This document shows, in pieces, positions 9,071 to 17,228 of a stretch of 48,296 bases of DNA. The stretch's first letter is position 1; every line of letters begins with the position of its first letter. The DNA lies in contig JAAWSG010000013.1 in the NCBI GenBank assembly GCA_022801435.1, forward strand, positions 1 through 48,296. Direction: 5' to 3'. A model generated the notes under the pieces. That model searched no databases, was not told the DNA's origin, and was given only the letters and a program-made list of their open reading frames with translations. The position numbers and the translations under genes were made by a program. The DNA is from Lawsonibacter sp. GTDB lineage: Bacteria; Bacillota; Clostridia; Oscillospirales; Oscillospiraceae.

Positions 9071-9136
9071 AAGCTCCAGGATATCAAGGAGCACGACATC
9101 ATTGAGGCGTATCTGATGGAGCAGATTGAAGTATAA
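9071..9136 (+). pseudogene. infB 3'-end direct repeat, copy 2 (orphan infB tail)
   Basis: Encodes [21 protein letters not shown] plus TAA, matching the infB C terminus. It follows the TGA of the 48-residue gene after a single CGG codon, has no start codon and cannot be expressed alone. The Rho-independent terminator lies 10 bases further on, where one would expect it after infB. It reads as the displaced original infB end, or as an end carried in by an element. Confidence 0.9.
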
Positions 9137-9146
9137 TTTCACCAGA

Positions 9147-9180
9147 GGGGCGGGCGGTTTCGCCTGCCCCATTTTCATTT
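9147..9180 (+). terminator. Rho-independent terminator after the duplicated infB end
   Basis: GGGGCGGGCG (9147-9156) pairs with CGCCTGCCCC (9161-9170), ten pairs with one G-U and a GTTT loop, followed by ATTTTCATTT. It would separate infB from the downstream island and from rbfA. Confidence 0.82.
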
Positions 9181-9205
9181 ACAATTGATTTCGGAGGAAT
9201 GACAC

Positions 9206-9856
9206 ATGTCGATTAAGGGCAAATATGCTTTGACATTTCTTGTCGTTTTATTGTTGATTGTCCCGTCGATATTCCTGGGCCGAGATGTTGTGGCACCCAT
9301 GATTTACCAATCAAAGGTGGAGAAGATGGCATTGGACACGTCTCCCGGTAGCGTGGGAAGCCCGGCGGACGGCAGCACTCCAATAGTGGAGACGCTGGAG
9401 GAGATGGAAACCAACGACAGGTTTGTGTTGCGCAATTGGGAGCTGGAGCAGTGGAATGCAAACCAAGGCAGTACGATTGCAGGAAAATATTACTACAAGG
9501 TTACCCTGAAGGATGGAACCGTGTTGGCCGCGCGGTGTAATGTGGAAGCTATGGGGCGCGAATATGAGTATGAGGGCGCAGTCAGGACAGACTACGACCA
9601 TTTAATCAGAATCTATCCCATCGGGACCCTGCGCCCGTGGTCTGAAGCGGAAAAGACAGAAGTGGAGACGGCGGACTGGATCAATTACCGCATCGGATGG
9701 CTGGATGCGGAGGGAGATTTCGGTGTGGAGCTGCCTGATTTTCAAAAAATCAGGTCCATGTATACCTATGGCTTCGGGATTGGCAGCCTGATTTTTGGCA
9801 TCGCATTGTGTATGGCTGTAGAACGAAAGATGGAACGGAAAGCGGAGCGGAGCTGA
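9206..9856 (+). CDS. membrane protein of unknown function
   Basis: A 216-residue protein. A hydrophobic N-terminal segment (about 7-29) and a second near the C terminus (about 186-204) bracket a 155-residue, mostly polar extracytoplasmic or cytoplasmic domain with KYYYKVTLKDGTVLAARCNV, suggesting a beta-rich fold. It ends in a basic ERKMERKAERS tail. ATG with TTCGGAGGA upstream. Codon use is visibly less GC-biased than in infB or rbfA. Not recognised. It precedes a 111-residue gene by one base, so the two form a unit inserted between infB and rbfA. Confidence 0.8.
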   Translation: MSIKGKYALTFLVVLLLIVPSIFLGRDVVAPMIYQSKVEKMALDTSPGSVGSPADGSTPIVETLEEMETNDRFVLRNWELEQWNANQGSTIAGKYYYKVTLKDGTVLAARCNVEAMGREYEYEGAVRTDYDHLIRIYPIGTLRPWSEAEKTEVETADWINYRIGWLDAEGDFGVELPDFQKIRSMYTYGFGIGSLIFGIALCMAVERKMERKAERS

Positions 9857-9857
9857 T

Positions 9858-10193
9858 ATGAGCCGTGTCTACGTGCTGGCCTCCGACAGACCGCTGACAG
9901 GGATGGAGGAGCTGAGCTACTACCGCCGGGCGGTGGAGGAGCTTGGATATCCCATGAAGCCCTTCCGGTATGAATTGTCGCTGGAAAATAAGGAAAAGGA
10001 TTTGGAGAATCTGCGGACCTGTTTGGAGAAAAACTTCTCACCGAGAGAGACGCTGGAGCTGTGGAATGTCTGGGTGGGGGACGTGAACAAAAAATGCCCG
10101 CCCCGGTACGGGGGCAGACTAACGGACTTCGACAGGGAAACGCTGGAACAGTTCCTGTCCGCAGAGGAAATTTGTTTCGATATTACGATATAA
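9858..10193 (+). CDS. conserved hypothetical 111-residue protein
   Basis: A soluble, acidic protein beginning MSRVYVLASDRPL and containing YYRRAVEELGYPMKPFRYEL, a helical KEKDLENLRTCLEKNF stretch, LWNVWVG and LTDFDRETLEQFL. The pattern is reminiscent of small uncharacterised, possibly immunity-like proteins of gut Clostridia, but I cannot name a family. It starts one base after the membrane-protein gene ends (TGATATG), so the two are translated together. It is followed by rbfA after 10 bases. Confidence 0.78.
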   Translation: MSRVYVLASDRPLTGMEELSYYRRAVEELGYPMKPFRYELSLENKEKDLENLRTCLEKNFSPRETLELWNVWVGDVNKKCPPRYGGRLTDFDRETLEQFLSAEEICFDITI

Positions 10194-10203
10194 GGAGAAA
10201 ACT

Positions 10204-10593
10204 ATGGCAGGCAATCGAATGGGACGCATCAACGAGGAGGTTCAGCGGGAGCTGTCCGCGCTGATCCCAACGGTGAAGGACCCCCGGGTGCGGGGAATGA
10301 TCTCGGTGACGGCGGTGGATGTGACGCCTGACCTGAAGTACGCGAAGATTTTTATTTCGGTGCTGGACAAGGGGGACAGCGGGCAGGTGCTCAAGGGGCT
10401 GAAGTCGGCGGCGGGATACCTGCGGCGGGAGCTGGGCGGACGGCTGAACCTGCGGCACACCCCGGAGCTGAGCTTTGTCCAGGACGACTCCATGGCCAAG
10501 GGCGCGAAAATTCTGGAGATGCTCCGGGACCCGGAGGTGGTCAAGCCGGCCAACCCCGCCAACGAGCACATCATTTTGGAGGACGAGACATGA
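10204..10593 (+). CDS. rbfA: 30S ribosome-binding factor RbfA
   Basis: KH-like cold-shock factor that binds the 30S precursor and helps 16S rRNA 5'-end maturation. The 129 residues include MGRINEEVQRELSALI, KDPRVRGMISVTAVDVTPDLKYAKIF and the C-terminal PELSFVQDDSMAKGAKI, all family hallmarks. AAGGAG stands 7 bases before the ATG. It overlaps nrnA by 4 bases (ATGA), so the two are coupled. Confidence 0.96.
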   Translation: MAGNRMGRINEEVQRELSALIPTVKDPRVRGMISVTAVDVTPDLKYAKIFISVLDKGDSGQVLKGLKSAAGYLRRELGGRLNLRHTPELSFVQDDSMAKGAKILEMLRDPEVVKPANPANEHIILEDET

Positions 10594-11546
10594 ACAGCAT
10601 TACAACCACACAGGCGGCTCAATTCCTGCGGGAGCGGGACGATTTCCTGATCCTGACCCACGTGCGCCCGGACGGAGACACCATCGGCTGCGCGGCGGGG
10701 CTGTGCCGGGGACTGCGCCTGCTGGGCAAGACCGCCCACGTGCTGAAAAACGAAGGGGCCACCAGCCTCTTTGCCCCCTATCTGGAGGGGCTGGCCGCGC
10801 CGGAGGGGTACGAGCCCCGAATTGTTGTCTCTGTGGACATCGCGGCGAGGTCCCTCTTCCCCGACAACGCCAAAAAATATCTGGAGCGGGTGGACCTGGC
10901 CGTGGACCACCACCCCAGCCAGGAGTTCTTTGCCAAAAATACCTGTCTGGACAGCGGGAAGGCCGCCTGCGGGCAGATCGTTTTTGAGATTTTGAAGCAG
11001 CTTATAGAGATCACCCCGGACATCGCCCTCCCCCTCTATGTGGCGGTGTCCACCGACTGCGGCTGCTTCCAGTACAGCAATACCGACGCCGCCGCCCACC
11101 GGACCGCCGCCGAGCTGATGGAGTCCGGCTTCGACCCCTACCCGGTCAACCGCCGGCACTTCCGCACCAGGACCTTGAAGCGGCTGAAGCTGGAGAGCCT
11201 GCTGGTCCAGGGGATGGAGCTGCGGGATGAGGGACAGACCGCCCTGGTGTTCCTCACCCTGGAGATGATGGACACCGTGGGGGCGGACGAGCGGGACATG
11301 GAGGACATCTCCGCCTTCGTGGGCCAGATCGAGGGGGTCAAAAATGGAGCCACCCTCAAGGAGACCCGGGACGGCCACGTCAAAATTTCCCTGCGCACCG
11401 ACCCCGGGGACCTGAACGCCAGCGCCGTCTGCGCTCTGCTGGGGGGCGGCGGTCACGCGGCGGCGGCGGGGGCCATGGTCGAGGGCTCCATGGAGCAGGT
11501 CCGCCAGCGGGTCATCCAGGCCATCGGGCAGGTGCGCAATGGCTAG
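10590..11546 (+). CDS. nrnA: DHH-family oligoribonuclease / pAp phosphatase (NrnA type)
   Basis: Hydrolyses nanoRNAs and often 3'-phosphoadenosine 5'-phosphate. The 318 residues contain HVRPDGD (24-30), the VSVD metal site (Asp83), the name-giving DHH (106-108) and the C-terminal DHHA1 substrate loop GGGGHAAAAG (285-294). The length is typical of NrnA. It lies between rbfA and truB, overlapping both (4 and 8 bases). Confidence 0.92.
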   Translation: MNSITTTQAAQFLRERDDFLILTHVRPDGDTIGCAAGLCRGLRLLGKTAHVLKNEGATSLFAPYLEGLAAPEGYEPRIVVSVDIAARSLFPDNAKKYLERVDLAVDHHPSQEFFAKNTCLDSGKAACGQIVFEILKQLIEITPDIALPLYVAVSTDCGCFQYSNTDAAAHRTAAELMESGFDPYPVNRRHFRTRTLKRLKLESLLVQGMELRDEGQTALVFLTLEMMDTVGADERDMEDISAFVGQIEGVKNGATLKETRDGHVKISLRTDPGDLNASAVCALLGGGGHAAAAGAMVEGSMEQVRQRVIQAIGQVRNG

Positions 11547-12429
11547 CGGCATCATCGTCATCGACAAGCCCGCCGGCTGGACCTCCATGGACGTGTGCGC
11601 CAAGCTCCGCCGGGTCTTCGGCGAGAGACGGGTGGGCCACTCGGGGACCCTGGACCCCATGGCCACCGGGGTGCTCCCCGTCTTTGTGGGGCGGGCCACC
11701 CGGGCGGTGGAGTTCGCAGACAAGTCCGATAAGGAATATATCGCAGGATTAAAGCTTGGAGTTGTCACCAATACCCAGGATACCTCCGGCGAGGTGCTGG
11801 AGCGGCACGACCTGGGGGGGGTGGGGCGTCAGGATGTGGATCGCGTTCTGGAGCAGTTTTGGGGAGATATTTTGCAGATCCCCCCCATGTACTCCGCCAT
11901 CAAGATCCAGGGAAAGAGGCTCTATGAGCTGGCCCGCAAGGGGTGTGAGGTGGAGCGTCCCCCCAGGCCGGTGACCATCCACAGCCTGGAGCTGGAGGAG
12001 CGGGAGGAGCGGGAGGAGCTGGCAAGCCCGGCGGATTTCCTGCTCCGGGTGCGCTGCTCCAAGGGGACCTATATCCGCACCCTCTGCCACGATATCGGCC
12101 AGGCCCTGGGCTGCGGGGGGTGTATGTCCTCCCTGCGCCGGACCATGGCGGCGGGGTTTACCCTAAAAGACGCCGTGCCCCTGGAGGAGGTCCTGGCGGC
12201 AGAGGAGCCCCAAAGGCTGCTGATGCCGGTGGACGCCTACTTCCGGGACCGGCCCGCCCTGACCGTGCCCCTCTCCGGGGAGAAGCCGCTCCGCAACGGC
12301 GCGAAAATCCCGATGCCTGGCCTGGCCCCTGGAGAGTACCGGGTTTATGCCCAGAGCGGGGAGTTCCTCGCCCTGGGCCGGGAGGAGACCGGACAGCTGG
12401 CTACCGTCAAAAGCTTTTTCGAGGTGTAA
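11539..12429 (+). CDS. truB: tRNA pseudouridine(55) synthase TruB
   Basis: Makes the universal pseudouridine 55 in the tRNA T-loop. The 296 residues start GIIVIDKPAGWTS, carry the catalytic Asp39 in GHSGTLDPMATG, then KEYIAGLKLG, the RNA-binding KGTYIRTLCHDIG and a PUA-like C-terminal domain. ATG 11539 overlaps the end of nrnA by 8 bases. Confidence 0.97.
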   Translation: MASGIIVIDKPAGWTSMDVCAKLRRVFGERRVGHSGTLDPMATGVLPVFVGRATRAVEFADKSDKEYIAGLKLGVVTNTQDTSGEVLERHDLGGVGRQDVDRVLEQFWGDILQIPPMYSAIKIQGKRLYELARKGCEVERPPRPVTIHSLELEEREEREELASPADFLLRVRCSKGTYIRTLCHDIGQALGCGGCMSSLRRTMAAGFTLKDAVPLEEVLAAEEPQRLLMPVDAYFRDRPALTVPLSGEKPLRNGAKIPMPGLAPGEYRVYAQSGEFLALGREETGQLATVKSFFEV

Positions 12430-12435
12430 TTTTTT

Positions 12436-13362
12436 ATGCAGACAAAACCTACTGTTATCGCTCTGGGCTTCTTTGACGGGGTCCACCTGGGCCATGGGGC
12501 GCTGCTCCGGCGGGTGGAGGAGATGGCAAAACAGCTGGACGCGGAGCCGGCGGCCTTCACCTTTGACGAGAGCCCCACCGCCGCCCTCACCGGCCAAAAA
12601 GTCCCCCTGCTGTCCGCCGTGTGGGAGCGGAGCCGGCTGATGAGCCAGCTGTACGGGATACGGTCGGTGCTCATCGCCCCCTTCCGCACCATCCAGAGCA
12701 TGGACTGGGAGGCCTTCCTTCAGGACTACCTGGTCAGAGAGCACGGGGTGGTCCACATCGTGGCAGGGCACGACTTCCGGTTCGGCTTCCGGGGAGAGGG
12801 GAACCCCCAGCGGCTGCGGGAGAAGTGCGCCGCCCTGGGAGTGGGCTGCGACATCATCCCCAAGGTGGAGCTGGAGGGGGTCACCATCTCCTCCACCTAT
12901 ATCCGCTCCCTCATCGCCCAGGGGGAGATGGAGCGGGCGGTGCAGTTCCTGGGCCACCCCTTCTGCCTGACAGACACGGTGCGCCACGGCAAGCGGCTGG
13001 GCTCCGCCCTGGGCTTTCCCACGGTGAATCTGCGCCTGCCCGAGGGGGTGATCCTCCCCGCCTTCGGGGTGTACGCCACCCGGGTGTGGGTGCTGCCCGA
13101 CTACCCCGACCACCAGCCCCATGTCCCGGGGGAGGGCCCCTATCCGGCGGTGACCAACGTGGGGGTGCGGCCTACGGTGGCCGATGGGGATCAGGTGACG
13201 GTGGAGGGGTTCCTTCTGGACTTTGACGGGGACCTGTACGGCCGCACGGTGCGGATGGAGTTTTACAAGTACCTGCGGCCCGAGGAGAAGTTCCCCTCCC
13301 TGGAGGACCTGTCCGCCGAGGTCCGCCGCAACGCCCAGCAGACCCGGGAGTATTTTGCGTAA
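12436..13362 (+). CDS. ribF: bifunctional riboflavin kinase / FAD synthetase RibF
   Basis: Converts riboflavin to FMN and then FAD. The 308 residues comprise the FMN adenylyltransferase domain (ALGFFDGVHLGHGALL, with HLGH 17-20, and ISSTYIR 151-157) and the C-terminal flavokinase barrel from about 180 (HGKRLGSALGFPTVNL; later NVGVRPT). It follows truB after 6 bases, the usual Firmicute order. I see no FMN riboswitch upstream. Confidence 0.97.
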   Translation: MQTKPTVIALGFFDGVHLGHGALLRRVEEMAKQLDAEPAAFTFDESPTAALTGQKVPLLSAVWERSRLMSQLYGIRSVLIAPFRTIQSMDWEAFLQDYLVREHGVVHIVAGHDFRFGFRGEGNPQRLREKCAALGVGCDIIPKVELEGVTISSTYIRSLIAQGEMERAVQFLGHPFCLTDTVRHGKRLGSALGFPTVNLRLPEGVILPAFGVYATRVWVLPDYPDHQPHVPGEGPYPAVTNVGVRPTVADGDQVTVEGFLLDFDGDLYGRTVRMEFYKYLRPEEKFPSLEDLSAEVRRNAQQTREYFA

Positions 13363-13403
13363 TTCCAGATGCCCAAGCCGCCTGACGGAAGAGAGGAGCA
13401 CAT

Positions 13404-14780
13404 ATGGAAATTTTTCATCTCCTGCACCACGAGCGCCTTGCCCGGTACGACAGGATGTTCCCCTGCCTGTGGGCCTTCGCCGGGCTGCTGGCCCTGGCCG
13501 GAGTGCTGGCCGGGCTGGACAGCGGGGAAAATATCCTCTGGGGTCTGTACCAAATTGTGACCACCGAGGACGCCCTGATTACCGACTACGTCCGCATCGC
13601 CGGGGTGGGGGCGGCGCTGGTCAACTCCGCCCTGGTCACGGGCATCGCGGTGAGCGTGCTCTACCTGTCGGGGGACCGGCTCAACGGCATGACCATGGTG
13701 GAGATCGGGCTGATGGCCGGCTTCTCCCTGTTCGGCAAAAATTTTATCAACATCTGGCCCATCCTTATGGGGGCCTGGCTGTATGCCAAGGTGCGGCGGG
13801 AGCCGGTGGGGGGCTATATGGGCATCGGGCTGATGGCCACCGCCCTGGCCCCCATCGTCAGCTACTTCGCCCTGGACAACGGCTGGGGGGGCCCCATTGA
13901 GGGGATGCTGGTGGGGCTGGTGATCGGCTTTATCATGCCCCCCCTGGCGACCTATACCTACCGCATCCAGAACGGCATGAATCTGTATAACGTGGGCTTC
14001 GCCTGCGGGCTGGTGGCCTTTATCTGCGTGCCCCTCATGTCCTCCCTGGGGGCGGACCCCACCACCCACTACCGATGGGCCCAGGGCTATAACCTGACCT
14101 TCGGGGTGATGCTGGGGGCGCTGTGCGGCGGGCTGATTCTGGCGGGCCTCTTTGCCTGTAAGAAGCCGGTGTGGGCGGCCTGGGCGGGCTACCGGCGGCT
14201 ACTCCGGACCAGCGGGCGGGCCCCCAGCGACTACCTGCGTATGTTCGGCCCCGCCCCGGTGCTCATCAACACGGGGGTGAACGGCCTCATCGGCATGGCT
14301 TACATCCTGCTGACCGGCGGGGACCTGAACGGCCCTACGGTGGGCGGCATCCTCACCATCATGGGCTTCTCCGCCTTCGGCAAACACGCGCGGAACATCG
14401 TACCGGTGATGGCGGGGGTGGCCCTGGGGAGCGTGGTGATGGACTGGTCCCTCAACGACTCCGCCGTCCAGCTGGCCTGCCTCTTCTGCACCACCCTGGC
14501 CCCGGTGTCGGGCTACTTCGGCTGGCCCTACGGGGTGCTGGCCGGGTTTATCCACTCCTCGGTGGTGCTGTATACCGGCTCCCCGGTGGCGGGGATGAAT
14601 TTGTACAACAATGGCTTCTCCGGCGGACTGGTGGCCATTGTCCTCTACCCCACCATCATTGCCATCGCCCGTCACCGCAAGCCCATCCTCCAGGAGGAGG
14701 ATTACTTCGACCAGCTGGAGCGGGACGAGCCAGTCATGCCCCCCGAGCCCCACGCCATCAGCGAGGAGGAGGAGGAGTGA
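13404..14780 (+). CDS. DUF1576 multi-spanning membrane protein with internal duplication
   Basis: A 458-residue polytopic membrane protein with about ten hydrophobic segments, resembling the DUF1576 family of unknown function. Two halves repeat the same motifs: GFSLFGKNFINIWPI (106-120) against GFSAFGKHARNIVPV (321-335), and NGMNLYNVGFACGLVA (190-205) against AGMNLYNNGFSGGLVA (396-411). This implies an inverted or tandem two-repeat fold as in many channels and transporters. The C terminus is acidic (SEEEEE). GAGAGGAG precedes the ATG. It lies 27 bases upstream of the luxE-like gene, so co-transcription is likely. Substrate unknown. Confidence 0.82.
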   Translation: MEIFHLLHHERLARYDRMFPCLWAFAGLLALAGVLAGLDSGENILWGLYQIVTTEDALITDYVRIAGVGAALVNSALVTGIAVSVLYLSGDRLNGMTMVEIGLMAGFSLFGKNFINIWPILMGAWLYAKVRREPVGGYMGIGLMATALAPIVSYFALDNGWGGPIEGMLVGLVIGFIMPPLATYTYRIQNGMNLYNVGFACGLVAFICVPLMSSLGADPTTHYRWAQGYNLTFGVMLGALCGGLILAGLFACKKPVWAAWAGYRRLLRTSGRAPSDYLRMFGPAPVLINTGVNGLIGMAYILLTGGDLNGPTVGGILTIMGFSAFGKHARNIVPVMAGVALGSVVMDWSLNDSAVQLACLFCTTLAPVSGYFGWPYGVLAGFIHSSVVLYTGSPVAGMNLYNNGFSGGLVAIVLYPTIIAIARHRKPILQEEDYFDQLERDEPVMPPEPHAISEEEEE

Positions 14781-14807
14781 GCGGGGGTTGGAGAAAGGAG
14801 GCGCGCC

Positions 14808-15932
14808 ATGCTCAGCCGTCAGGCCCTGTTCTGGCGCAGCGGCCCCTATGACCTGCCCGGCTCGGACAGGAGGTTCCTCCGGGCGGTGCGGGACAACTGC
14901 GCCTATCACATCAAGCACTGCCCGGAGTACCGCCTGATCTGCCAGGCGGAGGGGTTTGTTCCCGAACAGCTGAACACGGTGGAGGACCTTTGCAGGCTCC
15001 CCGTCCTGCCCACCCTGTTCTTCAAACGACGCCGGGTGCGCTCCATGCCCCAGTGGCGGCTGTCCTTTGAGGTGACCTCCTCCGGGACCAGCGGCAGCTT
15101 CAGCCGGGTGGGCTTCGACTGGGGGTGCGTCCTGGCGGAGGTCCCTATGGTGCTGCGGCTGGGGCTCTGTCACAGGCTGGCCTCCCCCGTGCCCGCCCAC
15201 TACGTGGTGTTGGGGTACAAGCCGGGGCGGCAGGACCGGATGGGGGTGGCCCGGACCATGTTCGGACTGACCCACTTCGCCCCGCCCCTCAGCCGCTTCT
15301 ACGCCCTGCGCTGGCGGGGAGACGGCTATGTCCCCGACCTGGAGGGGGCGGCGGCGGAGCTGCTCCGGCGGGCCCGCTCCCCCTTCCCCACCCGGATTGT
15401 GGCCTTCCCCTCCTACCTCTGGTTCGGGATGGAGGCGCTGGAGGAGCGGGGCCTGTCGGTGCGTCTGCCCAAGGGGTCCAAGATCCTCCTGGCGGGGGGC
15501 TGGAAGCAGCACTACGCCCAGGAGGTGGACAAGGGCCGCCTGTACGCCGCGGCGGAGCGGGTGCTGGGGGTCCCGGAGGGGGATATCCACGAGTTTTTCG
15601 GGGCGGTGGAGCACCCGATATTCTACAACAGCTGTCAAAATCACCGCTTTCACATCCCCGCCTATGCCCGGGTGCTCATCCGGGATGTGCGCACATTGGA
15701 GCCCCTGCCCATGGGAGAAATCGGGCTGGTGAACCTCATCACCCCCCTCATCAACGCCGCGCCGGTGACCAGCGTCATGACGGATGATCTGGGGATGCTC
15801 ACCCCGGGGGAGTACTGCGGCTGCGGGCTGACCTCCCCCGTCCTCACCATCTGGGGGCGGGCGGGGCTGAACGACATCAAAACCTGCGCCGCGGGGGCGG
15901 CGGAGCTGCTGGGGAGGGGGGAAATGCCATGA
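14808..15932 (+). CDS. LuxE-like acyl-protein synthetase
   Basis: 374 residues of the LuxE/acyl-protein synthetase family (ANL-related adenylating fold). LuxE activates a fatty acid with ATP and passes the acyl group to itself and then to LuxC. Visible: the phosphate-binding TSSGTSG (90-96), VAFPSYLWFGMEALE, KGSKILLAGGWK, and the C-terminal VTSVMTDDLGML with a short Cys-containing CGCG hinge. AAAGGAGG precedes the ATG. It overlaps the LuxC-like gene by 4 bases (ATGA). No luciferase gene is nearby, so the pair probably reduces a fatty acid to an aldehyde for another purpose (inference). Confidence 0.85.
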   Translation: MLSRQALFWRSGPYDLPGSDRRFLRAVRDNCAYHIKHCPEYRLICQAEGFVPEQLNTVEDLCRLPVLPTLFFKRRRVRSMPQWRLSFEVTSSGTSGSFSRVGFDWGCVLAEVPMVLRLGLCHRLASPVPAHYVVLGYKPGRQDRMGVARTMFGLTHFAPPLSRFYALRWRGDGYVPDLEGAAAELLRRARSPFPTRIVAFPSYLWFGMEALEERGLSVRLPKGSKILLAGGWKQHYAQEVDKGRLYAAAERVLGVPEGDIHEFFGAVEHPIFYNSCQNHRFHIPAYARVLIRDVRTLEPLPMGEIGLVNLITPLINAAPVTSVMTDDLGMLTPGEYCGCGLTSPVLTIWGRAGLNDIKTCAAGAAELLGRGEMP

Positions 15933-17218
15933 TTTTCGCCTATGGGGAGCTGCTGCCCGACAGCGAATTTGACCATGTGGTCACCCGCCTGGTCCAGCAG
16001 GACATTGAGGCGTGTTTCAGCGGTCCGCCCCTGGAGTCGGAAGTTGTGCTGAACGCTCTGGACGCGCTGGGCCGGGCGCTGGACTCCGGGGCGCTGGATG
16101 GGCTCATTGCCCGGTACGCCCCGCCGGGGGCCCGGGAGGCGCTGGAGGGGGTCCGGCCCCAGCTGAGCCGGGAGGCCCTGGAGGCCCGTCTGAAGCGGGA
16201 GCTGGCCAATTTGTCCGGCCCCCGCCCCTTTGGGAGAGCGGAGGTGCTGCCTCTGGGGGTGCTCCTCCACATCGCTCCCGGGAATATGCCCGGCCTGCCC
16301 GCCTTCACCGCGGTGGAGGGCCTGCTCACCGGGAACCTGAATCTCGTAAAACTCCCCCGGGGGGACCGGGGGCTGACCCACGGGATTTTCCAAACGCTGG
16401 TGGAGCTGGAGCCCCGCCTGTCCCCCTGGCTGTACGCCTTTGATCTGCCCTCCAGCCAGTCCGGCCCCCTCAAGCGGCTGGCCTGTCTGGCGGACGGGGT
16501 GGTCACCTGGGGCGGGGACGAGGCGGTGGAGGCCGTGCGGAAGCTGGCTCCCCCCGCCAGCAGGCTCATCGAGTGGGGCCACCGGCTCAGCTTCGCCTAC
16601 CTGTCGGGGTGGGAGGAGCTGCCCTCCCGCCGCCTGTCCGGGCTGGCGGAGCACATCGTCCAGACCGGAGGGCTGCTGTGCTCCTCCTGTCAGGTAATTT
16701 ACCTCGATACAGACTGCCTGCCGGAGGCGGAGCGGTTTTGCCGAACCCTTCTTCCCGCCCTGGAGAGGGCGGCGGCGTCCTTCCATACGGCCCCCGGTCA
16801 GGCGGCACAGGCGGCGCTGTACGCCCGGGAGGCGTTTTTGGAGCAGGCGGTGGAGCGGACAGGGTCCGGGGACCAGTTTTTCCCGGGCCGGGGCTGTTCC
16901 CTGACCCTCCGGGAGGACTCCGCCCTGGAGCTGTCCCGCCTCCACGGAAACGCGCTGGTCAAGCGCCTGCCCCGGGGGAAACTGGTGTCCGTCCTCTCCC
17001 AACACCGGGGGAGATTGCAGACGGCGGGGCTGCTCTGTCCCCCTTCGGAGCGGGAGGCGTTATCTCGCCTCCTGGCCCGGGCGGGGGTGAACCGGATCAC
17101 CGCCCCCGAGCATATGTCAGATCCCCTCCCCGGGGAGAGCCACGACGGGGAGCACCCCCTGCGCCGGTACGTGCGGGCGGTGGACCTTGAGGAAATGGGG
17201 AATCATGAGGAGAAATGA
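15929..17218 (+). CDS. LuxC-like acyl-CoA/acyl-protein reductase
   Basis: 429 residues of the LuxC family, an aldehyde-dehydrogenase-like NADPH-dependent reductase that turns an activated acyl group into a fatty aldehyde. Visible: HIAPGNMPGLPAF (114-126), the NLVKLPRGD segment (138-146) and the probable nucleophile Cys251 in LLCSSCQVIYLD. It is coupled to the LuxE-like gene, its expected partner. Whether it uses acyl-CoA or acyl-LuxE cannot be told from sequence. Confidence 0.86.
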   Translation: MIFAYGELLPDSEFDHVVTRLVQQDIEACFSGPPLESEVVLNALDALGRALDSGALDGLIARYAPPGAREALEGVRPQLSREALEARLKRELANLSGPRPFGRAEVLPLGVLLHIAPGNMPGLPAFTAVEGLLTGNLNLVKLPRGDRGLTHGIFQTLVELEPRLSPWLYAFDLPSSQSGPLKRLACLADGVVTWGGDEAVEAVRKLAPPASRLIEWGHRLSFAYLSGWEELPSRRLSGLAEHIVQTGGLLCSSCQVIYLDTDCLPEAERFCRTLLPALERAAASFHTAPGQAAQAALYAREAFLEQAVERTGSGDQFFPGRGCSLTLREDSALELSRLHGNALVKRLPRGKLVSVLSQHRGRLQTAGLLCPPSEREALSRLLARAGVNRITAPEHMSDPLPGESHDGEHPLRRYVRAVDLEEMGNHEEK

Positions 17219-17228
17219 GGAATTTTAC

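Noticed and set aside
8852-9136. infB-end repeat as assembly artefact
   Set aside because: The copies differ at 8 of 66 positions, mainly silent, and enclose a gene with a paralogue elsewhere; a misassembly would give identical copies.
5657-9178. Very long open frame on the minus strand opposite nusA-infB (over 1100 codons)
   Set aside because: Its composition (His, Gly, Asp, Leu-rich low complexity) is the usual shadow of GC-rich coding DNA; the plus strand holds unmistakable IF-2, YlxQ and YlxR.
12400-12436. FMN riboswitch before ribF
   Set aside because: Only 6 bases separate truB and ribF; no RFN-element sequence seen.
14808-17218. Bioluminescence operon
   Set aside because: Only LuxE- and LuxC-like genes are present; luxA, luxB and luxD are absent and the neighbours are unrelated.
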